NCBI RefSeq assembly: GCF_003194565.2
Contig: NZ_QICH01000003.1
Coordinates: 186,001-250,000, forward strand
DNA length: 64,000 nucleotides
Direction of reading: 5' to 3'
From: Kangiella spongicola
Lineage (GTDB): Bacteria > Pseudomonadota > Gammaproteobacteria > Enterobacterales > Kangiellaceae
How positions within the stretch are numbered: position 1 is the stretch's first letter; each line of letters begins with the position of its first letter. Below are positions 1 to 9,120 of this stretch, in pieces. The translations under genes and the position numbers were made by a program. Under the pieces are notes generated by a model, which saw only the letters and a program-made list of their open reading frames with translations, had not been told where the DNA came from and did not search any database.

Positions 1-695
1 CTGCACCAATCCACATCCATATTGCGGAGCAGATTAAGGAAGTTGACGATTGTTTAGCCCATTACGGACAGAGTCCGATTGAGTGGCTTTATAATAATTT
101 AAACCCTGATGATAAGTGGTGTCTCATCCATGCGACACATCTTAACGAGCAGGAAGTTAGCAATATTGCAAACTCCAAAGCTGTTGTATCGATTTGCACA
201 ACTACTGAAGCGAATCTGGGCGACGGCTTCTTTTCTATGAATAGCTTCAAGTCGCAAGACGGTCGCTGGTCGATTGGTAGTGATAGTCATATTTCGGTAA
301 GTGCTACAGAAGAGTTGCGCTGGTTGGAGTATCAACAAAGACTTCTCGAGCATTCGCGCACAGTGTTGGTTGACCATTCTAATCGCTCCACAGGCCACTA
401 TTTATGGACACAGGCGGCGAAAGGCGGAGCACAGAGTTTGCAACAAGCGGTAGGAACCTTGGCCGTGGGTTATAAGGCAAACTTTATAGAATTGAATACA
501 GATTCGCTACCCCTTATTGGAAAGTCCCAAGAGCAGCTTCTCGACGCCTTTATCTTTAATCACCAGTTTAGTAATGACGTCATTGAGTCGGTTTGGGTTC
601 GAGGGCAGAAGTTTGTCGAAAAGGGTCAACACATTTCAGAAGTCGATATCAGCCAGAACTTTAAAGCGACCTTGAAGCGCTTAAGCGCTACTTAA
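1..695 (+). CDS. hutF: Formimidoylglutamate deiminase (partial, 5' end outside the window)
   Basis: This is the C-terminal half of an amidohydrolase that hydrolyses N-formimidoyl-L-glutamate to N-formyl-L-glutamate and ammonia in the five-step histidine degradation route. The frame is open from base 3 and has no start in the window. Visible family motifs are HIHIAEQ (metal-binding His region), EVDDCLA, CLIHATH, the stretch TTEANLGDG and IGSDSHISVSATEELRWLEY, where the Asp of GSDSH is the usual metal ligand/catalytic Asp of this fold. The last eight bases overlap the 3' end of the convergent sensor gene. No other hut gene is visible, so the rest of the pathway would lie to the left of the window. 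The family assignment is confident; the N-terminal domain cannot be checked. Confidence 0.92.
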   Translation, partial: APIHIHIAEQIKEVDDCLAHYGQSPIEWLYNNLNPDDKWCLIHATHLNEQEVSNIANSKAVVSICTTTEANLGDGFFSMNSFKSQDGRWSIGSDSHISVSATEELRWLEYQQRLLEHSRTVLVDHSNRSTGHYLWTQAAKGGAQSLQQAVGTLAVGYKANFIELNTDSLPLIGKSQEQLLDAFIFNHQFSNDVIESVWVRGQKFVEKGQHISEVDISQNFKATLKRLSAT

Positions 696-2484
696 TGAGG
701 CCGCTTAGAATCTGACTGAGTTTTTTAGGCTCAACCGGTTTTGAAACAAAATGTGCTGTGTCGAGGCGCGATAGGGTGTCTGACTCTAGAACTGAACCGT
801 CATGGCTTACCACAATAATGTCAGGTTTATTTTCCATCAGCTCTAGTTCGCTGGTGAAGTTTTCAAAAGAAAAAGCATGATCGTCCTTCAAAAACTCCGA
901 ATTCACTAGAATCGCATCGTAGCTATCGTGTCGTATCTTTTGCAAGACAACTTGCTTAGTAGTGGCTTTATCGACCGTGACGCCCAGCTTATTTAAATAA
1001 CCAATAAGCACCATTTTGTCGATTGGATCTGAGTCATAAACCAATACTTTAAGATCTAAGCCCAGTGGCTTTATCTGCTCTGGCTGACTCTTTTTATCAG
1101 AAAGGACTAGGGTGGTTAGCGGTATTTCAAAGCGTATCTCATCACTAAGATAGATATATTCTCCACCAAACTTTTTTAATAAATGCTTGGCTGAGATTAA
1201 CTGGATATTATTACTGTGGATGGTAACGGGTAGCTCTTCTCTAAATTGAAATAAGCTTTGTTCTTTAACTGCATGCTGAAAGGTGTCTGATTCTGACGAA
1301 AAGGAAACCCTTAAGATAGCGCTGTCTTGAAAGTCCTGCCTCAAGTCAAAGTGAATATCCAAGGTGTGGTTTGCGCAAATTTGTAATAACTGCTGTAACG
1401 TTAAACGCAGCATTTGCTTAAATGCTTTTTCGTCTATTTGAACCTGATGATTCATTCGGTTGCCGCTAAAAGACTCTTGAATTAATGTACTGTTCTCACG
1501 AGCTAGGGGCGATAAGTCGGCAACGATTTTAGCAAGTAAATCTCGACACCAAACGGCGTGATTGGCTTTGTGGACGGGCTGTTTTATGATCTCGTAAAAC
1601 AGCATTAAGCTGTTGACTGAGCTATTAAAATCTTGCTTTGTGATAAAACCAATAAACTCGTGCAACTCTGTGTTTGCATCCAGTCGAGCCTGCTGAACTT
1701 CTGATTTTAAAACGCTTAATTTATGCCGCAGATTTTGTGTTTTGATGACATGGTGCTCGATTGAATCCATCAAGGTAGTGCCTTCTTCCGTATTGATGCT
1801 TCCTTTAAAGTCTTTAATGGTTTCGGGTTGATTAAGCACCTTAATCATTTTATTGACCACTTTAACTTGTGAGACCTGTCTGAATCTGACAAAAGCCCAG
1901 AGAAGGGCTAGAGGAATAATTAACGCGAGGTTCAATAGAATATAGCTAATATTTTTATGGGATTCACTGTAATTAAAAGGTGTGAGGCCTATTTGTATTT
2001 GCCCCAAGCGTCGACTGCTGGCTTCTTGTTGCTCAAGAATTTGCGTCGGTATGATGCTAAGTTGAGACGAACCAAAGGTCTGGGTAATATCTTTTTTTAT
2101 CGTGTTTATTAGTAAGTCGTGGTGAATACCAAGAAGCTCTCGGTTGTCAATTTCTGCAACGGTAGTTCCTTGAGTATCGACCACACGAAAAAAGGCAACG
2201 TCTGGGTTGCCTTTTAGAGGCTCTAGCGTTGTTTCTAGTTCGGCTTTGTTACCAAAGTTCAGCCCATACTCTATTGAAGAGGTGAAACTTGCTAATAGAA
2301 ATTGACAGAATTTGTCTTGTTGAAAACTATAGTTTTTATGTTGGGATTGATAAAAAAAGTAATTTACAAATAGTAGCAAGCATAAAAATGCAGCGGCAAA
2401 AGCCAAGCTGTGTTGATGCGTGAGTTTTACTTTTTTCAAAGGTCTTTCCCTAACGGTTTTAATTATGGCAACGTCAATGCGCAC
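688..2484 (-). CDS. Membrane sensor protein with degenerate kinase-like and receiver domains
   Basis: 598 residues. It has a transmembrane segment at about 27-45, a periplasmic region to about 178, a second transmembrane segment at about 180-200 and a coiled-coil-like linker (about 235-290). A region at about 350-460 resembles a worn HATPase domain, with a remnant G-box GGEYIYLS. The C-terminal receiver-like domain starts at about 478. In the receiver the acidic pair region (DSD, 484-486) and the SKP lysine (581-583) are kept, but the phospho-acceptor position reads VNSE (Asn about 528) instead of Asp. No H-box with a phosphorylatable His in normal context is seen. The architecture recalls BarA/GacS-type hybrid kinases, but it probably does not phosphorylate in the usual way; this is inference. 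It is convergent with hutF (8-bp overlap) and stands alone, with no response regulator next to it. Confidence 0.7.
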   Translation of the reverse strand: MRIDVAIIKTVRERPLKKVKLTHQHSLAFAAAFLCLLLFVNYFFYQSQHKNYSFQQDKFCQFLLASFTSSIEYGLNFGNKAELETTLEPLKGNPDVAFFRVVDTQGTTVAEIDNRELLGIHHDLLINTIKKDITQTFGSSQLSIIPTQILEQQEASSRRLGQIQIGLTPFNYSESHKNISYILLNLALIIPLALLWAFVRFRQVSQVKVVNKMIKVLNQPETIKDFKGSINTEEGTTLMDSIEHHVIKTQNLRHKLSVLKSEVQQARLDANTELHEFIGFITKQDFNSSVNSLMLFYEIIKQPVHKANHAVWCRDLLAKIVADLSPLARENSTLIQESFSGNRMNHQVQIDEKAFKQMLRLTLQQLLQICANHTLDIHFDLRQDFQDSAILRVSFSSESDTFQHAVKEQSLFQFREELPVTIHSNNIQLISAKHLLKKFGGEYIYLSDEIRFEIPLTTLVLSDKKSQPEQIKPLGLDLKVLVYDSDPIDKMVLIGYLNKLGVTVDKATTKQVVLQKIRHDSYDAILVNSEFLKDDHAFSFENFTSELELMENKPDIIVVSHDGSVLESDTLSRLDTAHFVSKPVEPKKLSQILSGLIK

Positions 2485-2702
2485 TATGGTCAGTACTTAA
2501 TTATCAGAATGTAACTAATTGATAAGGGAAAGTCCATGAAGTTAAGGCGTTGGGTTAGGCCTAGGGCAAACAAATGCCTATACAGAAAGTAGGTAGTAAC
2601 CTTAGAAAAGAGTGTTTCAAAGGAGAAATCAAGCGTGCTCTGAACGCTTATGTTTCTACTAAATTATTTTTCGAAGCGTTCTGAGTCGTCTAAATGTTCA
2701 AA

Positions 2703-2996
2703 CTAATCGAGGCGGTTCGAGTCAACTAGGTTTAATGCTGACTCTAATGAGTCTGCTTGTACTTCATATTCAACCCGATTATCTGTACCGAAAGCGCCGG
2801 ACCAATTATCTGGTGGTGCGATTGGTGATAGCTCCAATAGTTGCCAGCTTGCTTCGTCTATTTCTTCAACTTCACCGCTATAGTATTGTATTTCAATACA
2901 TTCTTCGTCACGGTCTATTGCAACCACTTCAAAAGCCTCATTCAAGTCTAGGCGTTTATACCATTGACCTCTTTCAGCCTTAATAGCGTGTTCCAC
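2703..2996 (-). CDS. Small acidic DUF6763-like protein
   Basis: 97 residues, strongly acidic, no signal peptide or membrane segment. The layout GQWYKRLDLNEAFEVVAID, then EIQYYSGEVEEID and PPDNWSGAFG, matches what I recall of a small uncharacterised gammaproteobacterial family (DUF6763). It probably forms a small beta-rich domain, but no function is known. The start is GTG, preceded by a very strong Shine-Dalgarno (AGGAGG, 4 bases away); no ATG lies nearby, so this start is well supported. It is transcribed away from the outer-membrane protein gene at 3198, so the two share a divergent promoter region. Confidence 0.75.
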   Translation of the reverse strand: MEHAIKAERGQWYKRLDLNEAFEVVAIDRDEECIEIQYYSGEVEEIDEASWQLLELSPIAPPDNWSGAFGTDNRVEYEVQADSLESALNLVDSNRLD

Positions 2997-3197
2997 GTTT
3001 CCTCCTAGTAACGAGGGTTTTGCTTCGTTACTTTTGTTAGGAATAGATTACCATGTTGGTTAAAAAATGCACGGATATTGAGACCGGATTGTCGAGCAGT
3101 TCTATATTTATAAAACTTCAATGAGTGGCTTTGCTAGTAATCAACTGGGGATTTTTTTACAATGCTTTCACTAACAGACCAACTAGTATGTCAATTT

Positions 3198-4412
3198 ATG
3201 ATAAAAAACACTAAGGGAACTATCCTCGGTAGCCTTTTGCTTTCAACCTGCTTAGTAAACACGCCTGCAAAGGCTGCTGAGTGGAGTGGGGTAATCTCTA
3301 CTGAGGGACGTTATTTCTTCAAGGAAGGCGACTTTGGACAAAAACAATCTGAGTTTTCAATAGCTATTGAGCCTGAGTTTTACCACCGCTGGGAGGACTC
3401 TGATTGGAGCATAGTATTTAAGCCATTCTTGAGGTGGGACAGTCTTGATGATGAGCGTACACATGCTGATATTCGTGAACTCATGGTTCGCTATGTTGGT
3501 GATGACTGGGAGCTCAAGGCAGGAGTCAGCAAAGTATTTTGGGGCGTTGCTGAGTCACAGCACTTAGTCGATATCATCAACCAAACAGACTTTGTAGAGA
3601 ATATTGATGGTGAAGACAAATTGGGCCAACAGATGGTTGTTTTGTCTACAGAGCAGGAGTTCGGTCTAGTTGAACTGTTTTTGCTACCAGGGTTTCGCGA
3701 GCGAACGTTTGCTGGTGACGAAGGGCGTTTTCGATTCCCTTTGCCAATCAATCAGGATAATCCTTTATACACAGATGATGATGGACAGCATCGTTTAGAC
3801 GGGGCTATTCGTTGGTCTAAGTGGGTGGGGGATTGGGATATTGGGGTGTCTCACTTTTCTGGTAACAGCCGTGAGCCGCTATTTACATTGGATACGTCTA
3901 ATCCTACAGCACCACAATTACAACCCGTCTATACGACTATCGATCAAACGGGGCTAGATCTGCAAGCCACCAAAGGCGCTTGGCTATGGAAGCTCGAAGC
4001 TATGACGCGTTCAGGATTTGGTGAAGATCGCTACTGGGCTGCTGTCGGTGGTTTTGAGTATTCATTCTATGGAATTACCGAAAGTGGCGCAGATTTGGGC
4101 ATGATTCTTGAATACCAAACCGATTCGCGCGACATTTTGCCAGGCGGTTATGAGCAAAATGACGTTGCTGTTGTTGGTTTTCGTTTAGCCATGAACGATA
4201 TTCAATCAACCGAAGCATTGTTAGCATTTTCTTATGCCGACGGCCAAAGTTTTATGAACCTTGAAGCAAGTCGCAGGCTTGGTGATGATTGGAAAGTGGT
4301 TTTAGAAGGGCGAGTATTTACGGTTGACGAGGACAAAGGGCCTTATAGCAGTATTCTTTATCCTTTTCGAAACGATGATTATATTTCTTTAAGTTTCGAG
4401 CATTATTTTTAA
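3198..4412 (+). CDS. Outer-membrane beta-barrel protein, function unknown
   Basis: Secreted protein of about 404 residues. From the chosen ATG, a clean signal peptide ends in TPAKA before AEW. The mature part alternates polar and aromatic residues in beta-strand fashion (EGRYFF, WSIVFKPFLRW, YVGDDWELKAG, WLWKLEAMTRSG) and ends in HYF, the terminal Phe that the Bam machinery recognises in outer-membrane barrels. The frame is open 12 codons further up, to an ATG at 3162 after a weak GGGGA. Those extra residues would spoil the signal peptide, so I prefer 3198, although it has no good ribosome binding site. No neighbour suggests a substrate. It could be a porin-like channel; I do not recognise the subfamily. 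Confidence 0.75.
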   Translation: MIKNTKGTILGSLLLSTCLVNTPAKAAEWSGVISTEGRYFFKEGDFGQKQSEFSIAIEPEFYHRWEDSDWSIVFKPFLRWDSLDDERTHADIRELMVRYVGDDWELKAGVSKVFWGVAESQHLVDIINQTDFVENIDGEDKLGQQMVVLSTEQEFGLVELFLLPGFRERTFAGDEGRFRFPLPINQDNPLYTDDDGQHRLDGAIRWSKWVGDWDIGVSHFSGNSREPLFTLDTSNPTAPQLQPVYTTIDQTGLDLQATKGAWLWKLEAMTRSGFGEDRYWAAVGGFEYSFYGITESGADLGMILEYQTDSRDILPGGYEQNDVAVVGFRLAMNDIQSTEALLAFSYADGQSFMNLEASRRLGDDWKVVLEGRVFTVDEDKGPYSSILYPFRNDDYISLSFEHYF

Positions 4413-4464
4413 GCTGTTATTTTTAAGGTCATAGACATTAGCGCTATTCGAGTTTTAGTTAAAC

Positions 4465-4501
4465 AAAAGGCCAGTGGATTAAAAAACCACTGGCCTTTTT
4501 T
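4465..4501. terminator. Bidirectional intrinsic terminator
   Basis: A 13-bp stem made by AAAAGGCCAGTGG and its complement around a 9-base AT loop, with T-runs on both strands. It lies between the convergent barrel-protein and slt genes and can terminate both. Confidence 0.9.
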
Positions 4502-4514
4502 GAGTTTGCTTGGA

Positions 4515-6509
4515 TTAACAGCTAGCGTTCTCTTTCTCAGAAGATTGTTGGGCGACATCACAGCTGCTTAAGCCGCCAGTTTCAGTAGTTAAAATATATT
4601 GGAAGGTGTCGTCATCAACACCAAGTTTCAAAGCGTAGATCGCGCGATAGGTCATAACTTTCTTAATATAATCACGAGTCTCCGTATAAGGGATACTTTC
4701 AATCCAAATCTCGGTAGGGTATCGGCCGAATTCTTTCCACATATCAATGCGTTGTTTTCCTGCATTATAAGCAGCCGAAGCATAAATGGGGTTTTGCTCC
4801 ATTTGCTTATATCGAAGCTCTAAGTAGCGGCTACCCATTTCAATATTAGTTTGTGGTTTCAGCAGATCACGACGGCTCTTATAAGGGATATTAAACTTTT
4901 TTGAGTACACTTTAGCGGTAGCAGGCATTACCTGCATCAAGCCATAAGCACCGGCTGGAGACACTGCTAATGGGCCATAAGCACTTTCTTGACGTGACAC
5001 GCCCATCAACCACTGAGGTGGTAGATTTACCTTTTCTGCCATTTTAATATAGCTGTCTTTAAAGGCGGTCGGGAAACGGATTTCAGTATCATCCCAGTAG
5101 CCTGACTTGGCGATGGTGAGAATACCTTGGTTATACCAACCCCAAGAGTGGGCAATTTTTGAGGCGGCTTGTATTTCGGCATCACTATTCATGTTTTTGA
5201 TCAAGTAGCGCCATTCTCTACTGGCATTAATATATCGCTCAAGTTCGAACAGTTCTTTGGCTCGCTTTACATTGTCACTATTTTTAACCTGCTTAAAGGT
5301 ATCCTCAGGAATTGGTGCTGGTACATGGTTTAGCTTTAGCGGTTGTTCTAGTCTCGTGGCCGCTAGATAACCGTAATAGTCGCGTTTTTCTGCCAGTAGT
5401 TTCAGTGTTAATAGCGCTTCCGACTGATTTCCCGTTTTTTGTTGTGCAATTGCGTTCCAGTATTGCCACTGGTTACTGTTTTGCTGGTTTTTAGGGAGTA
5501 ATGTGTATAGTTCCTTGATGGTGTCCCAGCGCTCACTCCTTAGTAACACCGCTAGCTTCCAATGATTCACTAAATCATCAGTAATAAAACTGCCTAAATT
5601 ATCATTGTCTAACCACTCCAAGGCTTTGGCTCGGTTTTCTGTGGCCATGGCTAAAAATAGCGTGCGTTCCACTTCATCAATGTGGCTGGTCGAAAGTGGA
5701 ATCCGGTTTCTAGTGTGTTGCCACACTTTGTAAGCGTTTTCCCTATCGCCCCAAGCAAGGCGCTTTATAGCGAATACTAGGATAGGAGCTTCCATCTCAG
5801 GATCGATCCCTGGGAAGAAGTTGCGACGATTGACGACACCAGGGTTCTTTTTAACCTTGACCCACATATCGGCAATGTATTGTTTGTCTTTGTCTAAAAA
5901 GCGTTTGAGGTATTTAACTAAACCAACAGATCCTTCATGGGCGGTGCGGTACAGTCGGTGGTAAGCGGTGTTGTGCTTGGGGTAGCCTGCTTTAATCCAT
6001 TGGTTAAAAATATCATCACAGGCTTTGTGCTGCGATTTTGGAACGCTCCATAGGTCTTCGATATCATCAGTCAAGTCTTTGATTGAAGCGCCTTGTTGCA
6101 ACTTGTGCTCTAAAATTGCACAGTCCAAACGAGGGTTCTGGCCATAACTGTAATAGTCTTTTAAGACATCGAACTCTTTTTTAGCCGCTAGATGGTTAAT
6201 AAAATGGCTCTTAAGTTGGCCCGCAAGCGGTGAGTTGCTATAGGTTTTAATAAATTGGTCAATCTCTTTTCGTTTCGCCAAACTAAGATCGTCCAAACGC
6301 TCTTTATATTCTAAATAGGGATATAGCGGATAATCTTTTAAAGATTTCTTGAGCTTTTCATAAGTTTTAAAGTGCCCCTTGGCGAATGCTTTCTCAGCGG
6401 CCAAATAGGCAAACTGTTCGGGTGAATTGACAGACTTGGCTTTACTGCTGGTAGTGACTAGAGGTAAAGCAAAAAGGTAAGCAGTAAGTAAAGTGGCTGT
6501 GATCCGCAT
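4515..6509 (-). CDS. slt: Soluble lytic murein transglycosylase
   Basis: 664 residues from the ATG, similar to Slt70. It is a periplasmic enzyme that cleaves the MurNAc-GlcNAc bond of peptidoglycan and leaves 1,6-anhydro-muropeptides. A signal peptide (MRITATLLTAYLFALPLV...) is followed by a long alpha-superhelical region of TPR-like helices. A linker leads to the C-terminal lysozyme-like domain with the catalytic Glu in SRQESAYGP, then AGAYGLMQVMPATA and AAYNAGKQR. The frame continues three codons to a TTG at 6518 only three bases after AAGGA, which is too close, so ATG 6509 is preferred although its spacing (12) is long. It is monocistronic, ends at the bidirectional terminator and is divergent from phhA. 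Confidence 0.95.
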   Translation of the reverse strand: MRITATLLTAYLFALPLVTTSSKAKSVNSPEQFAYLAAEKAFAKGHFKTYEKLKKSLKDYPLYPYLEYKERLDDLSLAKRKEIDQFIKTYSNSPLAGQLKSHFINHLAAKKEFDVLKDYYSYGQNPRLDCAILEHKLQQGASIKDLTDDIEDLWSVPKSQHKACDDIFNQWIKAGYPKHNTAYHRLYRTAHEGSVGLVKYLKRFLDKDKQYIADMWVKVKKNPGVVNRRNFFPGIDPEMEAPILVFAIKRLAWGDRENAYKVWQHTRNRIPLSTSHIDEVERTLFLAMATENRAKALEWLDNDNLGSFITDDLVNHWKLAVLLRSERWDTIKELYTLLPKNQQNSNQWQYWNAIAQQKTGNQSEALLTLKLLAEKRDYYGYLAATRLEQPLKLNHVPAPIPEDTFKQVKNSDNVKRAKELFELERYINASREWRYLIKNMNSDAEIQAASKIAHSWGWYNQGILTIAKSGYWDDTEIRFPTAFKDSYIKMAEKVNLPPQWLMGVSRQESAYGPLAVSPAGAYGLMQVMPATAKVYSKKFNIPYKSRRDLLKPQTNIEMGSRYLELRYKQMEQNPIYASAAYNAGKQRIDMWKEFGRYPTEIWIESIPYTETRDYIKKVMTYRAIYALKLGVDDDTFQYILTTETGGLSSCDVAQQSSEKENASC

Positions 6510-6518
6510 ATTGCTCAA

Positions 6519-6921
6519 TTATCCTTAAATAGAGTTGGTTTACTGAATTAAGACCATTATGGCTCAATCGATCGGTTCTTTGCGTAAAGAAGTGTAAGAA
6601 ATTCAAAATATTGGCTTCTATATTCTCTTCTTAGAGCTGGCTCCGGCTAAAAAGTGCTATTGAACATTCCACAGGTTTAGATATCTAAGTGGCTGAGAGT
6701 TCAAATTGTTTGGGCAATATCAACAGCCAGTTAGCATACTTTCGGTGAATTGCACTTGTTTTTGCAGTATTAACTGTAATAATGTGTGCGCCTATTAGGA
6801 ACGCCCACCAAGGGATCTGACCTGATAGGGTGTTCTGATGCGTTATACTAATGAGTTAGTAACCAGACATTTATTAAAAATTACAGTTTAAAACTGTGAT
6901 AACAGATAGTTAGGTAGGTAT
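6519..6921. promoter_or_regulatory. slt-phhA intergenic region with paired 9-bp motifs and a palindrome
   Basis: About 400 bases without a gene. On the phhA side it has CCTATTAGG (6791-6799) and CCTGATAGG (6821-6829), exactly 30 bp apart, and a stem-capable pair GAACGCCC (6799-6806) with GGGTGTTC (6828-6835). TATACT at 6844-6849 could be a -10 box. A perfect 15-bp palindrome ACAGTTTAAAACTGT lies at 6883-6897, just upstream of the phhA ribosome binding site. These are candidate binding sites for a PhhR/TyrR-type or other regulator; none matches a consensus that I can name safely. Confidence 0.4.
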
Positions 6922-7725
6922 ATGGCAAAAGGTACAAAATACAAAGCACGTCCGATGGACGAGAATGGTTTTATCCATTACACCGATGAAGAGCATCAAA
7001 TTTGGAGCGAATTAATGGCGCGCCAAGAGAAGCTGATTCAAGGTCGTGCTTGCCCTGAGTACTTTGAAGGTCTAGAAAAGATTCAATTACCAAAAGACCG
7101 CATTCCTCAGTTAGAAGAAGTCTCAAGTGTCCTACGCAAAGAAACAGGCTGGGAAGTCGCTTGGGTACCAGCGCTCATCAATTTCGATAAATTCTTTGCT
7201 TTATTGGCGGATAAAAAATTCCCTTGTGCGACTTTTATTCGTACTCGCGAAGAAATGGATTACTTGCAAGAACCCGATGTGTTCCATGAAATATATGGTC
7301 ACACGGCGATGCTAACCAATCCGTATTTTGCTGAATTTACAGCGGCTTACGGTAAGCTTGGCTATAACGCCAGCAAGGAAGACCGTGTTTATTTAGCACG
7401 CCTATATTGGTTCACCGTTGAGTTTGGCTTGATTAATACTGCCGAAGGTCAGCGTATTTATGGTGGTGGTATTTTATCGTCTATCGGCGAAACACCACAC
7501 AGCTTAGAAGATCCTGATGTAATCCGTGCACCATTCGATCCGATTGAAATGCTTCGCACTCCATATCGTATCGACATCATGCAACCGAAATACTTCGTTA
7601 TTGACGATTTTAAGCAGCTGTTTGATTTAGCTAACGGTGATGTGATGGCGATGGTTAAAGAAGCAAAACGTCTCGGTTTACGTGAGCCACTATATCCACC
7701 AAAGGAAGAGCAAAAGGCGAGTTAA
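6922..7725 (+). CDS. phhA: Phenylalanine 4-monooxygenase
   Basis: 267 residues, the usual length of monomeric bacterial phenylalanine hydroxylase. It converts L-phenylalanine to L-tyrosine with O2 and a tetrahydropterin. The iron ligands are visible as His122 and His127 in FHEIYGHTAML and Glu167 in WFTVEFGL. The start is preceded by an AGGTAGGT-like ribosome binding site. Its product tyrosine would be transaminated elsewhere and then enter the hpd-hmgA-fahA-maiA genes that follow on the same strand. A 335-base gap with a hairpin separates it from hpd, so it is probably its own transcript. No pterin-4a-carbinolamine dehydratase (phhB) or regulator gene lies beside it, unlike the Pseudomonas phh operon. 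Confidence 0.96.
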   Translation: MAKGTKYKARPMDENGFIHYTDEEHQIWSELMARQEKLIQGRACPEYFEGLEKIQLPKDRIPQLEEVSSVLRKETGWEVAWVPALINFDKFFALLADKKFPCATFIRTREEMDYLQEPDVFHEIYGHTAMLTNPYFAEFTAAYGKLGYNASKEDRVYLARLYWFTVEFGLINTAEGQRIYGGGILSSIGETPHSLEDPDVIRAPFDPIEMLRTPYRIDIMQPKYFVIDDFKQLFDLANGDVMAMVKEAKRLGLREPLYPPKEEQKAS

Positions 7726-7743
7726 GTCTTGTGTTCTAAAGAA

Positions 7744-7773
7744 AGCCCGCGAGATTGTGAAGTGTCGCGGGCT
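7744..7773 (+). terminator. Hairpin after phhA
   Basis: A perfect 9-bp GC-rich stem (AGCCCGCGA / TCGCGGGCT) starts 18 bases after the phhA stop. No real T-run follows, so termination may be partial. The rest of the gap to hpd (7774-8037) is AT-rich and shows no further gene. Confidence 0.55.
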
Positions 7774-8038
7774 GTTGCATAATATGGAGATAACTAAAGC
7801 ACTGAAACTGCTTTAAAATTTTGATTTATGTTATTGAAATTAGACAAACAACTCATCCCAACGTTTATCGTTGCGGCTCAAATACGCGCTCAGTGGAGCA
7901 AAGCGTAGGATTAATTATTCTTTTTTAAATATTTGTATAACTAGGTCTTTTGGGCATGAATAACGGTATATCGAGCTCTGTATTGAATAAACAAAGGCGA
8001 ACTGAGTCGATAGCAATCCCAAAAGAAATGTAATTTCA

Positions 8039-8050
8039 CCTCACGTGAGG
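8039..8050 (+). promoter_or_regulatory. 12-bp palindrome overlapping the hpd ribosome binding site
   Basis: CCTCACGTGAGG is a perfect palindrome whose right half is part of the hpd Shine-Dalgarno (GTGAGGAG, ending 9 bases before the ATG). It could act as an operator or as a small RNA hairpin that hides the ribosome binding site. Confidence 0.4.
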
Positions 8051-8060
8051 AGTTTTTAAA

Positions 8061-9119
8061 ATGACTGATACTACTTTTAATCCACTTGGAACCGATGGTT
8101 TTGAATTTGTTGAATACTCAGCGCCAAATGCTGAAGGTATTCAAAAGCTTAAAGATTTGTTTGAGCTATTGGGCTTCACTGAAGTTGCTAAGCATAAATC
8201 GAAGGAAGTTTTCTTATACCGTCAAGGCGATATTAACTTTTTGGTTAATGGTGAAAAAGAAGGTTATTTCAACGAATTTAGCCAACAGCATGGTCCATGT
8301 GCTTGTGCCATGGCGTGGCGCGTTGAAGACGCGCAGAAAGCATTACAATATGCTGTAGAAAATGGCGCAAAAGAATTTGATAAAGAAGAACACAATGCGC
8401 ACCCAGGCGTTTATGGCATCGGTGGCTCGGTTCTTTACTTTGTTGATAAATGGGGCAAAGAAGACAACATTTATGACGCTGATTTCGACTTCTACGAAAA
8501 CGTTGAAAAGTTCCCTACAGGCATGGGCTTGCATACGCTTGACCACCTAACGCACAACGTTAAGCGTGGTGGTATGGATGTTTGGGCAAGTTTCTATGAA
8601 AACATCGCAAACTTCCGTGAAATTCGTTATTTCGACATTGAAGGTAAGCAAACAGGCTTATTCTCAAAAGCTATGACAGGTCCTTGTAACAAGCTTCGTA
8701 TTCCGATTAACGAATCAGCTGATGATAAATCACAGATTGAAGAGTTCATCAAAGAATACAACGGCGAAGGCATCCAGCATATCGCACTATCAACGGACGA
8801 TATCTACGGTACTATTGAGAAGTTGCGTGAAGGCGGTATGGAGTTCATGGATACGCCGGACACTTATTACGACATGATTCCTAAGCGTATTCCTGAGCAC
8901 CACGAAGACGTTGATAAACTTCGCAAAAACCGCATTTTAATCGATGGTTCGTTAGATCATGAAGAAGGTATCTTGCTACAAATCTTCACAAACACAGTGA
9001 TTGGCCCGATTTTCTTTGAAATCATCCAGCGTAAGGGTAACCAAGGTTTCGGTGAAGGTAACTTCAAAGCCTTGTTCGAGTCTATCGAGCTAGATCAACA
9101 GAAACGTGGAGTAATTTAA
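8061..9119 (+). CDS. hpd: 4-hydroxyphenylpyruvate dioxygenase
   Basis: 352 residues. It converts 4-hydroxyphenylpyruvate to homogentisate with loss of CO2, the second step of tyrosine breakdown. It has two vicinal-oxygen-chelate modules. The iron-binding facial triad is visible as His162 (TLDHLTHN), His240 (GIQHIALSTDDI) and Glu320 (FFEIIQRKG), and the C-terminal gate-helix sequence GNFKALFESIE is intact. The stop is one base from the hmgA start, so the two are translationally coupled. The ribosome binding site lies inside a 12-bp palindrome. Confidence 0.97.
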   Translation: MTDTTFNPLGTDGFEFVEYSAPNAEGIQKLKDLFELLGFTEVAKHKSKEVFLYRQGDINFLVNGEKEGYFNEFSQQHGPCACAMAWRVEDAQKALQYAVENGAKEFDKEEHNAHPGVYGIGGSVLYFVDKWGKEDNIYDADFDFYENVEKFPTGMGLHTLDHLTHNVKRGGMDVWASFYENIANFREIRYFDIEGKQTGLFSKAMTGPCNKLRIPINESADDKSQIEEFIKEYNGEGIQHIALSTDDIYGTIEKLREGGMEFMDTPDTYYDMIPKRIPEHHEDVDKLRKNRILIDGSLDHEEGILLQIFTNTVIGPIFFEIIQRKGNQGFGEGNFKALFESIELDQQKRGVI

Positions 9120-9120
9120 G

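Noticed and set aside
2536-2592. 18-residue basic micro-ORF (MKLRRWVRPRANKC...) after AGGGAAAG
   Set aside because: Not linked to any operon or structure, and the composition is unremarkable; likely chance.
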